DNA of 64,000 nucleotides from Heliocidaris tuberculata (taxonomy: Eukaryota; Echinodermata; Echinoidea; Camarodonta; Echinometridae). This document shows positions 12,355-25,600 of this stretch, one piece after another. Both the position numbers and the translations under genes were made by a program. Position 1 is the stretch's first letter; each line of letters starts with the position of its first letter. The notes beneath the pieces were generated by a model that worked only from the letters and a program-made list of their open reading frames with translations, was not told the DNA's origin and did not search any database. Location: assembly GCA_025618425.1 (NCBI GenBank), contig CM046844.1:12078058-12142057 (forward strand). The letters run 5' to 3'.

Positions 12355-12672
12355 TTTGAAGAAGCTGTTTGAACTGTTTGTCTACCCCGAGCTCTTGGGC
12401 AGATTTGATCTCTGGATGGAACCGGTGACATCGTGGTGTATGTGTGGGTATTAAAATAATGTGCAGCAGTGCCAGTGAGTGCATGCAGGGGCCTAGGGGT
12501 GGTATTCCGAGATTGATTTTATCTTAATTTTAGTGAAAAGAATTTATTGTCATTAAAAAAAATTATTCACGTTATTGTGAAATAGGTTCCCTTTCATTCT
12601 TCACTCCGCACACTAAGTAGCTAGACTATCAGTTTATCCTTTATTGCATTTATTAAACGTCATGCCCATGCC

Positions 12673-13456
12673 CTAGACTGAAAATTCTGTCTCTCATTCG
12701 TTAGCTTTTCACTTAGAGACAGAAACGGTCGTATCACTAGCTCTGCTGTGCAAACAGACTACATGCAGATGTGTAGTTGGAAAAATCGCAATAATTTGAT
12801 TTTTCCTCATATATTTATTTTAGGTCTACATATTTACACTCACGGGACCATCACTATATGGGGCTGTGTCAATTTTGGCCTGTCACGACCTCTAAGTTGA
12901 AGAAGTAAAAACACCAATATAATCAACAAAATTTTGAGAAAATACTTCCTTCTAGTTCTACATTTTAGAATTATAGAATATCTAATTTCATGCCAGGTCC
13001 TTCGATAGGATCTTTATCATCTTGATCAAGTGAAATTTTCAGGCTGTTTTTGGTCGGTGATTTTGCTCCTCTCCTTCACACATATGTGCAAGATATCACA
13101 CACTTGCTATGGGAGGCAATTGCTCATGTATTGATGGTACAGAGTGCGAGGTTATCTCCAATAACCTCGCATAAGTGTGAGTGACATATTTACTGAATTG
13201 GTTAGGCCTATAGGCTCTACTATTTAAGGAATCGATTCAACTTACCAATTTGACTGAATAATTTGTTTAAAGCTCCCTTTTCAGGTAATTCAGGGTCCAA
13301 GGTATTCTCCGTTTGAAAATCTTGCAGCTGTATTCAAACTGTTATTAGTGTGTAAGTCAATGCGTATTCGGTTTGCACAGCACTCAGCAGAGTGATACGA
13401 CCGTTTCTGTCTCTAAGTAAAGAGCTAATGAACGAGAGACAGAATTTTCGGTCTAG
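12673..13456. mobile_element. Non-autonomous hAT-like transposon with a perfect 8-bp target duplication
   Basis: The left end CTAGACTGAAAATTCTGTCT pairs with the right end AGACAGAATTTTCGGTCTAG. The inverted match runs inward for about 100 bp (through GAGACAGAAACGGTCGTATC on one side and its complement on the other). The element is flanked by CCCATGCC at 12665-12672 and again at 13457-13464. An 8-bp duplication is characteristic of the hAT superfamily. No transposase frame is present. Related partial copies are at 52232-52556 and 52588-52980. Confidence 0.8.
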
Positions 13457-13464
13457 CCCATGCC

Positions 13465-15390
13465 CATTCCCACGGGACTTCATTCTACCCCAATTGATAG
13501 AATACGAACAGATCTAGTGACTACATGACTACTGTAAAACCAGTAATTTTCGTGTGCATACAAAGCCAAGACTAACACACAATTTTTTATGAGTTGACCT
13601 ACATGTATACTTACCCCGAGCATCAAGCTTATGATGGGGGACCTAAAGCTACTCACTTTTGTTTCCAGCTGCTAAAAAGTCAACTTATTCAAGGGTTTAT
13701 GCGAAATTTTTTAAATATCTTGGTTCTACTTATTCTGAAGTTATTGCTGAGAATATAATAAATGAATCCAAATCTTGATTTTGAAGCTGACTGATGTAAA
13801 TTTCACACCGATTTCGAAATAATGATAATAATCACAAAAATCACCTACATGTAATTATACATCAGTGCCCATTTCCATTCCAGAGGAATTTCAGTGCATG
13901 CACAATTAATTGCTTTGGTTTACTATAGTATTTCACATTTAGAAAGAACTAGATTCTTCTACCTGAAATGTACTGAGGGTGCGACTGCAGTCAAAATATT
14001 CCAGGGAATTCTCTCTTAAAATTTTGTACCCAGGAAGCTTTTAGTGATGAAGATAATGTGGATCTTGTAAATGGATGTTCTGGATACCTTGGTCAATTTG
14101 GGAATTTATATTGCGTAATATGATCACACATTCTCAATAGGTGGGTTCACTAATTGTGTCGTTTTCACAGTAAAAGAGCAGGATAGTAATATGTCATTGG
14201 TGTACCTTGAAAAAAAATTCTTTCAGAAATTTGTACAATTGTTTTATCTCTAAACTAGTTAAGTTTAAGTAGATCTACATGTAATTATGATCTTAACAAT
14301 CATTTGATTTTAAAATTGTAAATTAGATGTGAAATATGATTTATTATGTCAGTGCATTCTTTTCAACTTTGAAGCTCTTCAAAACTTTACCTCATGGTAA
14401 TTTAAAACAAGTATGACAATTTGCATGGTTGCATGGTTTTGCTGGTCCTTTGCTAAAAATGCTGCAGTTTTACTGCTTCAGGTTCAGAGTTACATGTAGT
14501 AGAATTTACTTATTGGTATAATTTCCTTTGTATGTCAGTGACTTTTCAAGATTTTTAATGGAGAAACTTTTCTGGTCTACCAAGAACCAAAGTACTGGAA
14601 GAGGAAATAAGCAATTGACTTGATAATCCAGAAGGACAGGATGCTTGTAATTGACTTGAGAAAAATGACCATTGCTACAAGATTTTATATTTATCCGATA
14701 ACAATGAGATTTTTCATTAAAGGGGTACAGCTGCCCTGCTATTAGCATGTCACAGGCATACTCACATGTACACAAAACATAGTAAGGTGTACCTTTTAAT
14801 TGAAAATCTTGTTATTGTTCTTGTTATCGGACAAATGTGACCAACCCTTTAGCGATTGTACTGGTACTCTGCAGATATAGGTGGTCTTATCTCTGTTTGA
14901 TTATCCGATCAGCTGCACAGACTACCTGTAGTACATGTAAGAATGCTCAGTACTGAATTAGATTAAGTTCAATTATCACAGGATTAACCAGTCCGACTTA
15001 CGTGGCAATCTGACTTTGACTGAGATCTCTAAGCTCTGCTACTTCTTCCTTGGGTACGGTGCCTCCTTTAATTCTGAAGTATATTGCAGTCTGTTCTACA
15101 TGTATGGTACCACTTCCAGTTGTGTATTACAGGCACACTAAAGACTACTCTTTGCCAGAAAGCCGAGAAGAGTAGCTAATCCAGTCAACTACAGGAAACA
15201 GTTTTTTGTACTTGTGTGAACATCTATAGTCTTGAAAACAATTTTGTGTGAGAAACATGAATGGTTCATCAGCTTGAACTAGCAGATTGATTAGCAATAA
15301 CAACAATTAATGTTCAAAATTTTCAAATGAAATCTTTGAAAGTTTTATCCTCAATGTGCTTCGTAGTTCAATATTGAAATTCACACATTG
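13465..15390. other. No gene seen
   Basis: AT-rich unique-looking sequence. No frame with family resemblance or paired splice signals. Confidence 0.45.
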
Positions 15391-15792
15391 TTAAAGGAAA
15401 ATCCAAGCTTAAGGCAAGTTGTTCTGGCAGATAACTCCCCCATTTGCTCCAACACACAAAATGACTAAAACTGACTTTTTAAAAAATGTATTACTCAGTT
15501 GGATCTTTTTCTTTTATGAGGACCTATATAATAAAACAATATGCTATCTATATATTTTGAGTATTGCCCCGAGGGGAAAAGGTGCTTACTAGAAAATATT
15601 TTAATGTACAACAAACAAGAGAGTTGACCACCAATACATGTATGTCACGATCGACTCGCTAAATTGCGAATTTGAGATTCGCATTGATCTCATTTTTTGA
15701 ACATTCATAACTTTCATGTTCCTTGTCTGATTTCTTTCAAACTTTCACCATCATGTTTTTTTATTTTTCTGCTTTCACAAAAATCATCTTAA
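15391..15792. mobile_element. Non-autonomous element, TTAAAGGGCAATCC family, copy 3 (inverted)
   Basis: Inverted relative to 6521-7102 and 47569-48139. GATAACTCCCCCATTTGCTC, the AACACACAAAATGACTAAAA block, and TTTCTGCTTTCACAAAAATC at the right all match the complement of those copies. Confidence 0.6.
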
Positions 15793-16737
15793 TCCAGTGG
15801 AACCCCGTTATAACAACTTCCTTGGGACCAAAGAAATTTCCTTGTTATCTTGAGTACCTTGTTATATACGAGCAAAAAAACAATAAAAAACAAAGGAGTG
15901 AGACCAGGAAAATTACCTTGTTGTAGGGAGAATTTGTTCATAAATTCATAAATGGTGTTTGTAGTTACTTGATTTTAAGTGTACTTTTACCATAGACTTC
16001 TTTCATTCAAAATGATGCTCAAACATGCGTTTCTCTATACAACATTTTGTTGTACGACATGTACGTTTCTTTATACAATGTTTCAGACAATGAAATGTAC
16101 TTATCGTATAGCTATACAATTCTCGTATAACCATGCAATGAATTTAGGTAGTCTGAACAGGGGCTTAAACTAAGTCATTCTTTAAACTCATAGAAAGGCA
16201 TTATGGCTATCTGACATACATGGTGACTGAAGATTTTACAATGTACAGTCCCCTGATAGTCGGCAAACTTTCACCTGGTTTGTCCACTTCCTGGTCTGAA
16301 TGATTCAATAGACAATGATTTATTAAACTGATACATTTAGCTTGCTGAAAGGGAAAGTCCTCCCTGATGACATCAAATTGATACAATCAGGAAGTGAGAT
16401 ACATAAAACTTGTCACTGAAAGTTTTAATAGAAAATCCATTGAAGAAGAAGAGAATATTTTGAATATTTGAAGTCTGATCACTATAGAAATTTACAACTC
16501 TGATTTTTTGTTTACACAGTAAATCATCAGAAATTTACCTTCTCTTTGGTAAAGAAATGGAAAAGATGACGGGAACATCTCGAAGTTGCTGATATGATTA
16601 ATGATTCATAAAACTTCAAAAATATGCTTTTTTTTTTTCTTTTCCATCAATCAAATTTTTCTCAAACATCATGTTTATACATGTACTCATATACAGCATA
16701 TTGTGTAATACCATACAGAAAAGTCACTTATATACTC

Positions 16738-17395
16738 AACCCAAAAAGTAATTTCCCCCCTGACATTTTTCAATAAATATGAGAGCAAAGCATGCAGAAA
16801 TTTCTTATCCACATTTTGATTGGTTATTTGGGAACAATTGATTATGTTTTCATAATGAAATTATGGTTTTTATTGCAGTCGGTACAAAAATGTTGCACTT
16901 TTCATTTCCTAAGGCAATGAAGGGTGTGCATCGTGTAATCTATTCACTTCTTTTGTTCATTCATTCAAGATTCAAGATTCAAGAACTTTATTGTCTGATT
17001 AAAAATACAGAAAACTTGCAATTCAAATTCATGGTTCACTGCATTGAAAAATTGTGTTTTTTAGTGCAGTTTCAAGAATTTTAATTGCAAATTATCCATC
17101 TTTACATGAACAAAAGATGGAAAGAACTGAAACGAGCATACACATGTGAACCCTGCAGTGGATTATGAAAAGAAAAGTGCCCTCTTTTTTTTTCTTGTAC
17201 CGACTGCAATAAAAACCATAATATCATTATGAAGACATACATGTAATCTATTGTTAGCAAATAACTAATGAAAATGTGGGTAAGAAATTTCTGCATACTT
17301 TGCTTTTTGAATGAAAGAATTTTATCAAATACTACTTGAGTTATATGAAAGAGTGTCTGGGGGAACTTACTTTTGGGGTTGAGTATCAATGCCAG
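16738..17395. repeat. Foldback repeat with ~220-290 bp arms
   Basis: 16738-16960 and the complement of 17101-17395 align along their length. Shared landmarks are ATGCAGAAATTTCTTA, TTATGGTTTTTATTGCAGTC and a distal CTTTTGTTCAT. Arms differ by several indels. The ~140-bp spacer holds ATTCAAG repeated three times (16965-16985), resembling a retroposon tail. The 128-aa minus-strand frame at 17102-17488 lies in the right arm and shows no domain. Confidence 0.65.
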
Positions 17396-18317
17396 TTTAC
17401 ACTTATCCATTGCCTGAATGAACCTTGGTAATTTGAACTTGTGAGAAGAAAAAAAAAATGAAAGTATTGTCAATATTTCTCTTGCCATAAGTAGTAATAT
17501 TCATAGTTTGCCCTCTGTCAAACGATTATGAGAAAAACAAGGTCAATCGTGGAGTGTCCTCTAATATCTTTCAGATAACAGCCCATTCTACATTTCAAGA
17601 AATATTGACTTACAGATAATTAAAATGCCTAATCTGATTTTTATTGGATTTAGAAAATATTTGGAAACTTAATCTGATGATCCACCTCGTATTTCCTTGG
17701 TATAATGATCCTAGAGATAATAGACCGATAAACACATGATATTTTAAGCATAATATACTTTAAGTACTTTGCACTTTTATGGATATGTATGCACATAGTT
17801 TTTTGAATATTTTTGTAATCTTGGGTTCATCAATCCACCGTGATTGACACTTTGCACTTTATATCCAATAAGTATGAAAGATCATAATTGTTTCAGCTTT
17901 TGGATGAATAGTTGACATGTTGAGACCTGTATTGATAAGTCAATCCAGTTTGAAGGAATCTTTGCTTCTTGTCATTTTTTTAATCTGGAAATTGATTGTT
18001 CAGGAAATTAAGACTTAAGTACTTGTAGGATTTTAGAAAGAGATTACAATTGAGGCTTTAAAGATACATCTGTATACTGTTAGCAGATTATCTTACATGC
18101 ACCATGTAACTTGGAGAGAGAGAGAGAGAGAGAGAGACAAGAGAAGGGGCGATTAACCTCCTTTTTCATCCCCAATCTAAATTTCCTGTCACTGCCTTTC
18201 ATTGTACAATGAAGACCTACATGTACATGCATACACTGTATGTAATGCAAATGCCTTTTTCTGCATTTTGTCATTTTGTCATTGTCAATATTTCGTTTAT
18301 TTCATTCCCTCATTTCT

Positions 18318-18326
18318 CTCACCCCC

Positions 18327-18361
<35 letters not shown>

Positions 18362-18530
18362 CCTCTCTTTCTCACTCTCTTTCTCTCTTTCTCTCTTTCT
18401 CTCTTTCTCTCTCTTTCTCTCTTTCTCTCTTTCTCTTTCTCTCACTGAATCTACATGTACATTTGGCTTTAAATTTTCCCTCTCTCTTTCGTTCCCTTTC
18501 TATCTGTCTCTCTGTCTTTCTCTCTTCATA
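18318..18530. repeat. CT-rich microsatellite
   Basis: (CT)n and (CTCTTT)n runs with a TACATGTACATT interruption. A similar (CTCTTT)n/(CTCCCTTT)n tract lies at 18781-18841. Frames here are low-complexity artefacts. Confidence 0.85.
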
Positions 18531-19619
18531 CTCCACTTTCCTCCCTCCAAAGATAGTCATGACATGTATACCTCCACTAACAAAATAGGAACATACATTT
18601 GTAGGATCATTGAAATATATTGTGCATTATTGAAGTGAATTTTCATAATTTCACAATCAATTTGGTTATTACCATGTTAGCTTTCGTGTATTGTGCATTG
18701 TTTTACAAATGGCTCTAAAATACCTCCAAGCAGAACTAACTATTTTACCACACTTTGGCTGATGCACTGTCAATCATTTATTTCTCTTTCTCTCTTTCTC
18801 TCTTTCTCTCCCTTTCTCTCCCTTTCTCTCCCTTTCTCTCCAAGTTTTATTTTCCCCTTACAAACAGATGGTCAATATTATATACTCCCATGACAATATG
18901 ATTTATTTGTACAAATATATACTTGTAATAAACATATTTTTAGGTATTGAAATGTATTATGCATTGTATCACAGATGGCTCTAAGCAAATATCTCTACAC
19001 TTCTGTGCACAACTTTTTTTTTTCTACTTGCAACTGCAATATTTTTGTCATAGTCTACAGTGACTTGTAACCTTGAAAAATATCTGAAGCAGCAGATATT
19101 GATTATTTTTGGATGAGAGAAAAAGGGCTAAAATGCCAAAGGCAATTTGTATGCACAGAGATAAATATGTCAACTTATTTTTATCAATTGATTATACTGA
19201 ACATTGATACTCCAATTACTGAAAAAAAGCAGTTGAATTCAAGCTAACAGCAAAATCATTTGGAAACTCAATCAGATCTAGCTAAATATGCATGTACATC
19301 TACTTAATAATATTGATTTAATGCATACAATGCCGCTCTTTCTTTCATTTCAAATTCAATGAACGTAGACCTTATTGTTTAATTACCAGCCTTCCTTGGC
19401 TTTTGTGAGGGGGGGGAATCATTCAAAACCATTCACATACAACAGGAAATTGCATGTACAGTGTCCTTCAATCAAATTGTCATTTATTTCCATTTTGGGG
19501 GGTTTCTCCTTTCATGCACATACAGGTACATGTAACGTGAAAAAGTAGGCATTGTCTGAAGAGGATAAAAGAGGCTGATTCCAGTTTGCATTAGATAAAG
19601 TTCAGTTTAGGAGAGAGAC

Positions 19620-19637
19620 ATGGCCAGTAATGATAAG
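19620..19637 (+). CDS. NPL: NPL exon 1 (start codon)
   Basis: Six codons, MASNDK, ending AAG before a consensus donor GTAAGT. In-frame TAG 12 nt upstream. The next exon is in phase 0. Confidence 0.85.
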
Positions 19638-22600
19638 GTAAGTAAGAGAGTAAAGAGAAACCCTCTGTCAAAACATTTTGTAGGAAGTTACGAGAAATGA
19701 TGCTAATGGAATATATCTAGAGTGATGTATCACTTGTTTTGTTTTGTTTTTTTGTCCCCCCCCCCCTTTGGTATTTGTGAATATACCCTGTAGTTTTATA
19801 GATACAGGTATTTTGTTTATACTCAATGAACAAATTTTTGTTTTTGCTTTTATTGATGTTGATTGCGTGTGTGTATATATACATACTCTTCTTGCCAATA
19901 CTTACAGGTTTTTTTACTGATTATTGTAAGACCTTATTTGTACTAGAGTATTTGTTTTGATTTCTTAAAAAGTACCTAGTGTTTTAAGTAGTCTTTAATT
20001 ATATCACATTTACATAATTTGTCAGGGAACCACATATTCATCAGCCATTTCAGCTATTTCGTGGTCTCCCATTACCATTCATATTTGTAAATGCCTTGTA
20101 AATATTGTTTTCATATATTTCAGAAATGGTAATAAATTCATTCATTCATTCATTCAAGTACAGTATAGGATGTTATCTGTATTCAAGGGTTTTCAGCCAA
20201 CCAGAATAATTGGTGTAATTTTGGGGCCGTAAATTTTCGCAAATTGGACCAATCAGACTAGTAATTACAATGTGCACATGTGCAGATATACATGTAGGTC
20301 ATTTGTACCGAGTACAATTGACCTGTAACAATATGTTAAACAAGTAGCGCGTCCACCAAAACAGATGCGCATATGCATACAATTGGGGTCATTTCAGGGT
20401 CATTTCAGGGTCATTTCAGGGTCATTTCAGGGTCAATTATACCATGTACTACATACGAACTGGCTTATTTTGTTGCAACTCACCCTGTTCATACTGTAAA
20501 TAATTGTTCCCAACATCGGTTTTGAAATTTCCATAAAATACATGTACACCTGTACACATGCAGCCGTGATATATTACTGAAGACTCCTAACACTGTATTT
20601 TTCTTCTTTTTAAAAAATCTTCATAGGCCAGCATACCCCAGCTGCGGCTTAAAGGAGCCATTGCAGCACCTTTCACTCCATTCCACCAAAATGGGTAAGA
20701 TATTAAAGGAGAAATCCATATCATTGTATTGAAACTTCAAATCTTCATGTATTCAGCTTTAATATTGTTACAGTACATACAAAATGTACTATATGTAGCT
20801 CCGTGTAGGTCTAAAAGGAGACACACAATTTATGAAGTCAGACCACAGAGAAGCTTGTCATGATCACAATTCGTACATCGTCATTGTGTCTGCTCAGAAT
20901 ATCATGCACAATGTTTCACATTTCTTGGGATTGTGGAAATACCTGCAGAATTGCCCTGGTTCTCACAGATCACCTTGTTGGATGCTGTGAGGCCGTATTT
21001 CACTCAGCTTTGACCATTGGTGAACAAATTCCTGATGAGAAGCCTGGGTATATAAGTTGTACATACGTACCTCTGACACAAGCTTTTTAGGGGATGGGGT
21101 GTCATTCGGCATTGATAAAAAAAGTTGGCCTGTTGATACATGTGTATGTGCTAAATATCCCTGTTGATGGTGGATTTCTGTTTACATGGTGAAGACTATT
21201 AAAGCTGTTTCCATTTTGTCAAAGCCAAACTGAATTTGTGCCATAAAAAGCAAATTCCTAGATACTCACCCATAATTAGCTCTCTTTTTTTGTATTTTCT
21301 GTCTTTGACAGGGATGTTAACTTCGATATCATGGAAGAATATGCTGACAAGCTAGTTGCTGGGGGAGTTCCCTCTGTATTTGGTAAAGCATATTGAATTA
21401 AACTTCAGTCAAACCTGTATTAAAGAGATTCATCAGGAAAGAATGTGTTCTTTACAGACGGATGCATGGTCTTTTATACAGGTTCCCTCGCTTTAATCAC
21501 AGTTAACCCATTGCATATGGGAACTGGGTCATTTCTGTGTTATGTCATGGGAATTACATAATTCAGTAGTCATCGGGTTAAAAACTAAGAGGGGTGTGAA
21601 ACATGTTGGGCTCCAGATTTTAACCTTTGACCTTTCCTAAAAAAAAAAGAAAATTGAACAGGAGGGCCATGTATGCAGACCCTAAAGATTCCAATCCAGA
21701 CCCCCCCCCCCCTCCTGTGAAAAGTGTTATTGTATTCATGAGTAAATGAAAAGAAAGAGGAAATAAATAGGTAATAAATACTTATTGCCCAAGAGCTACA
21801 AATGTATTGTTCATTTACATATATATATATATACATGATGATTGGATAACACCTTTTTCTATACCTAGCGATATACATGCGCATGTACAGTCTAAACTTG
21901 CTCTACATGCATTCCAGTGGCAGATTTAGGGGGGGGGGGGACATGTACTTCCAACTTGTGGCCCTCCCCCTTTGAAAGCAAAGTATATAAATGTGTGATT
22001 ACCCTTTTTTCTCTTTTTTTTTGCTTGTCAGAAAATTTTCAGAGATTTGTGCCCCCCTCCCTTTTTACAAAATCCTGGATCCACTACTGATGTATTCTAT
22101 GTACATGTACATGAATAAATGACAGATCTGTCCCTGGCAGTCATTTAAATATTCCTATTTTTATGTAAAATTGTGTCGTAGAACCTGCGGTAATTTCTGT
22201 TCTGCTTTCATATTGTCTCCCTTTGATGGCCTTTAAAGTCCGGTTTCAACCTGGAAATCAAAACCTCTTTGATTTTCCTCCTTGCAGTGAATGGTACAAC
22301 AGGAGAAGGCATGTCCATGACTCTTGAAGAGAGGAAGGCGCTGGCTGAAAAATGGATTGCCCTTGGGAAGACAAGGTGTGTACATATGCCGACGACAGTG
22401 CCTTCTTTACCAAACCTTGTATAAATAATGTATCGTTGATGATGAACAGTCGAAAGTCAAATTGTAGAATGTTTGAGGTCAGATGTACATACACTGTAGT
22501 CACCATGCAGACTATATGTACAATGTACCATGTTGTACAGGGTCTGGATCCCTCCTATGGCTCTGACGTCCTTTGGCAAGACATCAATTATGGTGACACG

Positions 22601-25600
22601 ACATTTGCTCCTGCGACGTTTGCTCCTCCGTCCATATCTCGAAAGGTCAAAGGTTAAGGTCAAGGTCATGATTTGGTTTTTTTGTTCAGGACAATGTGAA
22701 GATTAGGATTAGGGTTAGGGTTAGGGTTATGGGTAGGTTTAGGTTTAGGATTAACATGGCAAAGTTAGACCGGAGCAATTGTCGCAGGAGCAAATGTCAT
22801 GGAACCATCAATTATATGTTCCACTTTCAACCCTGGTGAAGTAAATGGGTACCTGGCAGGAAGAAATTCCTTGAATGCTTGATTGTGTTATCGTGAAAAC
22901 ATGGCTAAAGCCAGGGTAATAATATAGTAATCCGTGCTTCCTTTCCTGAGGAGAGAAAAAAAGATGCTTTATAAATCAAATTATTATTGATAATTAAATG
23001 CTGTAAGTTTTAATTTTTTCATTGTTAAATTGGGCATACAGTATTTTTCACTTTGCCTCCCATTCATGGCACCAAGAGTGTTAATTGCCACATAATGTTA
23101 TTTGTGCTAATATCATTTTTAGCTCATCCGGCCCGAATGGGCCAGATGAGCTTATGCCGTGGCGAGGCGTCCGTCCGTCCGTCCGTCCGTCCGTCCGTCC
23201 TTCGTCTGTCGTCCGTCCACAATTTCAAAATGCTTCTTCTTCGCCATTTCTTACCCGATTTTAATTCCGTTTGCTTTATATGATAGCACTAGGTGGGGGA
23301 TTCGAAACTTCTACACAGAATTTTGAAACTCATTAAATATGCTAATTTATGCGCATTTCTCAAAAATCACAAAAATTGCTTCTCCTTCCTCATTTATTGA
23401 CCGATTTCGATTTTTTTTGTTCCATCTGAAAGACTTTCATGAGGTTCATTGAACTTCTACACAGAATTTTGAAATTTTGTCTACAAAATTAATTATGCTA
23501 ATTTATGCGATATTTATTCAAAAATCACAAAAATTGCTTCTTCTTCCTCATTTATTGACCGATTTCGATTTTTTTTTTCCATCTGAAAGACTTTCATGAG
23601 GTTCATTGAACTTCTACTCGGAAATTTGAAATTTTGTCTAGAAAATTATTTATGCTAATTTATGCGAAATTTATTAAAAAGATCACAAAAATGGCTTCTT
23701 CTTCCTCATTTATTGACCGATTTCGATTTTTTTTTTTGTTCCATTTGAAAGACTTTCATGAGGTTTATTAAACTTCTACTCGGAATTTTAAAATTTTGTC
23801 TAGAAAATAGTCACTGTCTCCTTCCAAAACCACATTTAGCCAGATCTGCAATAGGCACTTCATCATCTGTACATGCATGTAACCAATACATGTACATTTC
23901 ATCGATTCATTACAATGTCTACTGTGTTCAAAGTACAAATTGCATCAATTTCTTAGCTGCATGCCGGATGAGCGCCACATCATTGATGTGCTAGTTTAAA
24001 ATACAATTTGATCCTCTCATCTTTTGTATAAATGCATATGTGGAAACTTTTCAAAATCCATTTGTTCGTATGTGAAATCCACTCTGTAAATATTTAAATT
24101 CATGCAGTTACAGACAAAAAAAGGTAAATAACAATAAATTTACAGGTGGGCCAAGGTTTATGAATTCCATTTTAACTTTTTATGTCTTAATCAGTTCAGT
24201 TTAGAAGAAAACATTTTTTTTAATGCAACAGTTAAGAAATGTGTATATTTGTCAATCATACTATTGATCAAAATCATTGCCATTGTTAAACATGGTATAA
24301 GCATGCATGAGTTATATTTTCACTGTCAATTATCCTTATGATAATCTTTTTTTTTTCCAAACTAAGCATATTTATGATGGAAACCTCTTGTGATACTGTC
24401 TGGCATGCATATAGTGTATATTTTCAAGATTTTTTTCTCTCTCTCTTTTGTGTGTGCATTTATATAGATTTCAGGCAGTTATTGTTCATGTTGGAGCTGC
24501 CAATTTGAAGGACATACAAGAATTAGTAAGTACAGATTAGAACACAGCATTGCAGGTAAATGGGAGTTCAGCGTTAGAGTCTCTATCTCTGTAGAGAATC
24601 TTAACATGGCCTACAATCAAATGCATCTCAATGACATAGTTCTCCATTAACCCTTTCAGTGCTGAAGGCAAGCAAAAGAATGACTATAGTGAAAAAAGAA
24701 TTCTGTGCCCCCCCCCCCCCCCCATTTCGAGCTTAGGGACAGCCAAGGGGATTCGCAAAATCACATTGCCTGAAAAAATTTTGGCCCCATCCCCAATTGA
24801 CAATCCTTGATCTGCCTCTGACATTAATTGTTCAATATTTTGTTCATCTTTGAAGGCAAAGCATGCAGAGAAGCATGGAGCACATGCAATATCAACCCTA
24901 CCTCCACTCTTCTTCAAACCTTCAAATGTTGGTAAGTTAGGGATGTAGAGATCAGTCAAATGGCTATTGTATGGTAAGGGTCCTAGAGCTACGCACCCCG
25001 CAAATAAGCGCAAAGTGACGTGTTTAATGCGCCAAACTTCTGCTGTGACTGAGGAACGAGAATATCATTGAGGCTTGCAAAAAAGAAAGTGATTTTTTCT
25101 TTATTTCTGTGATATCATCATTAATTGGAAATCAGGGTGAAATTCACATCAATCAAAATCAAGATTTACATTCATCTATTACCTGTTACCTATTACCCAT
25201 TCATTTTGTTGAACAAAATTTGACATGACCATCGATTCGACTTGAAAATGTTAGTTATTGGCAATCGTTTGCTCCAATGTTCTCAACGATTCAACTTCAG
25301 AATATGTAGAACCAACGTAGATAAAAGAAATTCGCATAAACCACTGAATTCAATGTTTTTCAACCACTGAACCCAAAGTGCGTAGCTGTAGGTACCCCCA
25401 TCATACATACATGTGCATGTGTTACAATATGAATCTCCATGATTTTCCTTGACTCTATTTTCTGATGTAGAGCTTTGTTTATTAGATATGTATTTATTGA
25501 AATAAATCTATGTACACTGTACAAGCATGTTCAGTATAGGTTTGAAAAGAAATGAGTTATTTTAGAGAGCTTCCCATATGCCTCTCTTCAATTGTTCAAT

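Noticed and set aside
17102..17488. 128-codon minus frame
   Set aside because: Lies in an arm of a foldback repeat; hydrophobic low-similarity sequence, no domain, no partner exons.
18202..18893. Several Ser/Leu/Phe-rich frames
   Set aside because: CT microsatellite translations.
23161..23202. CRISPR-like or regulatory tetranucleotide array
   Set aside because: A plain (GTCC)n run, part of a recognised mobile-element layout in a eukaryotic intron.
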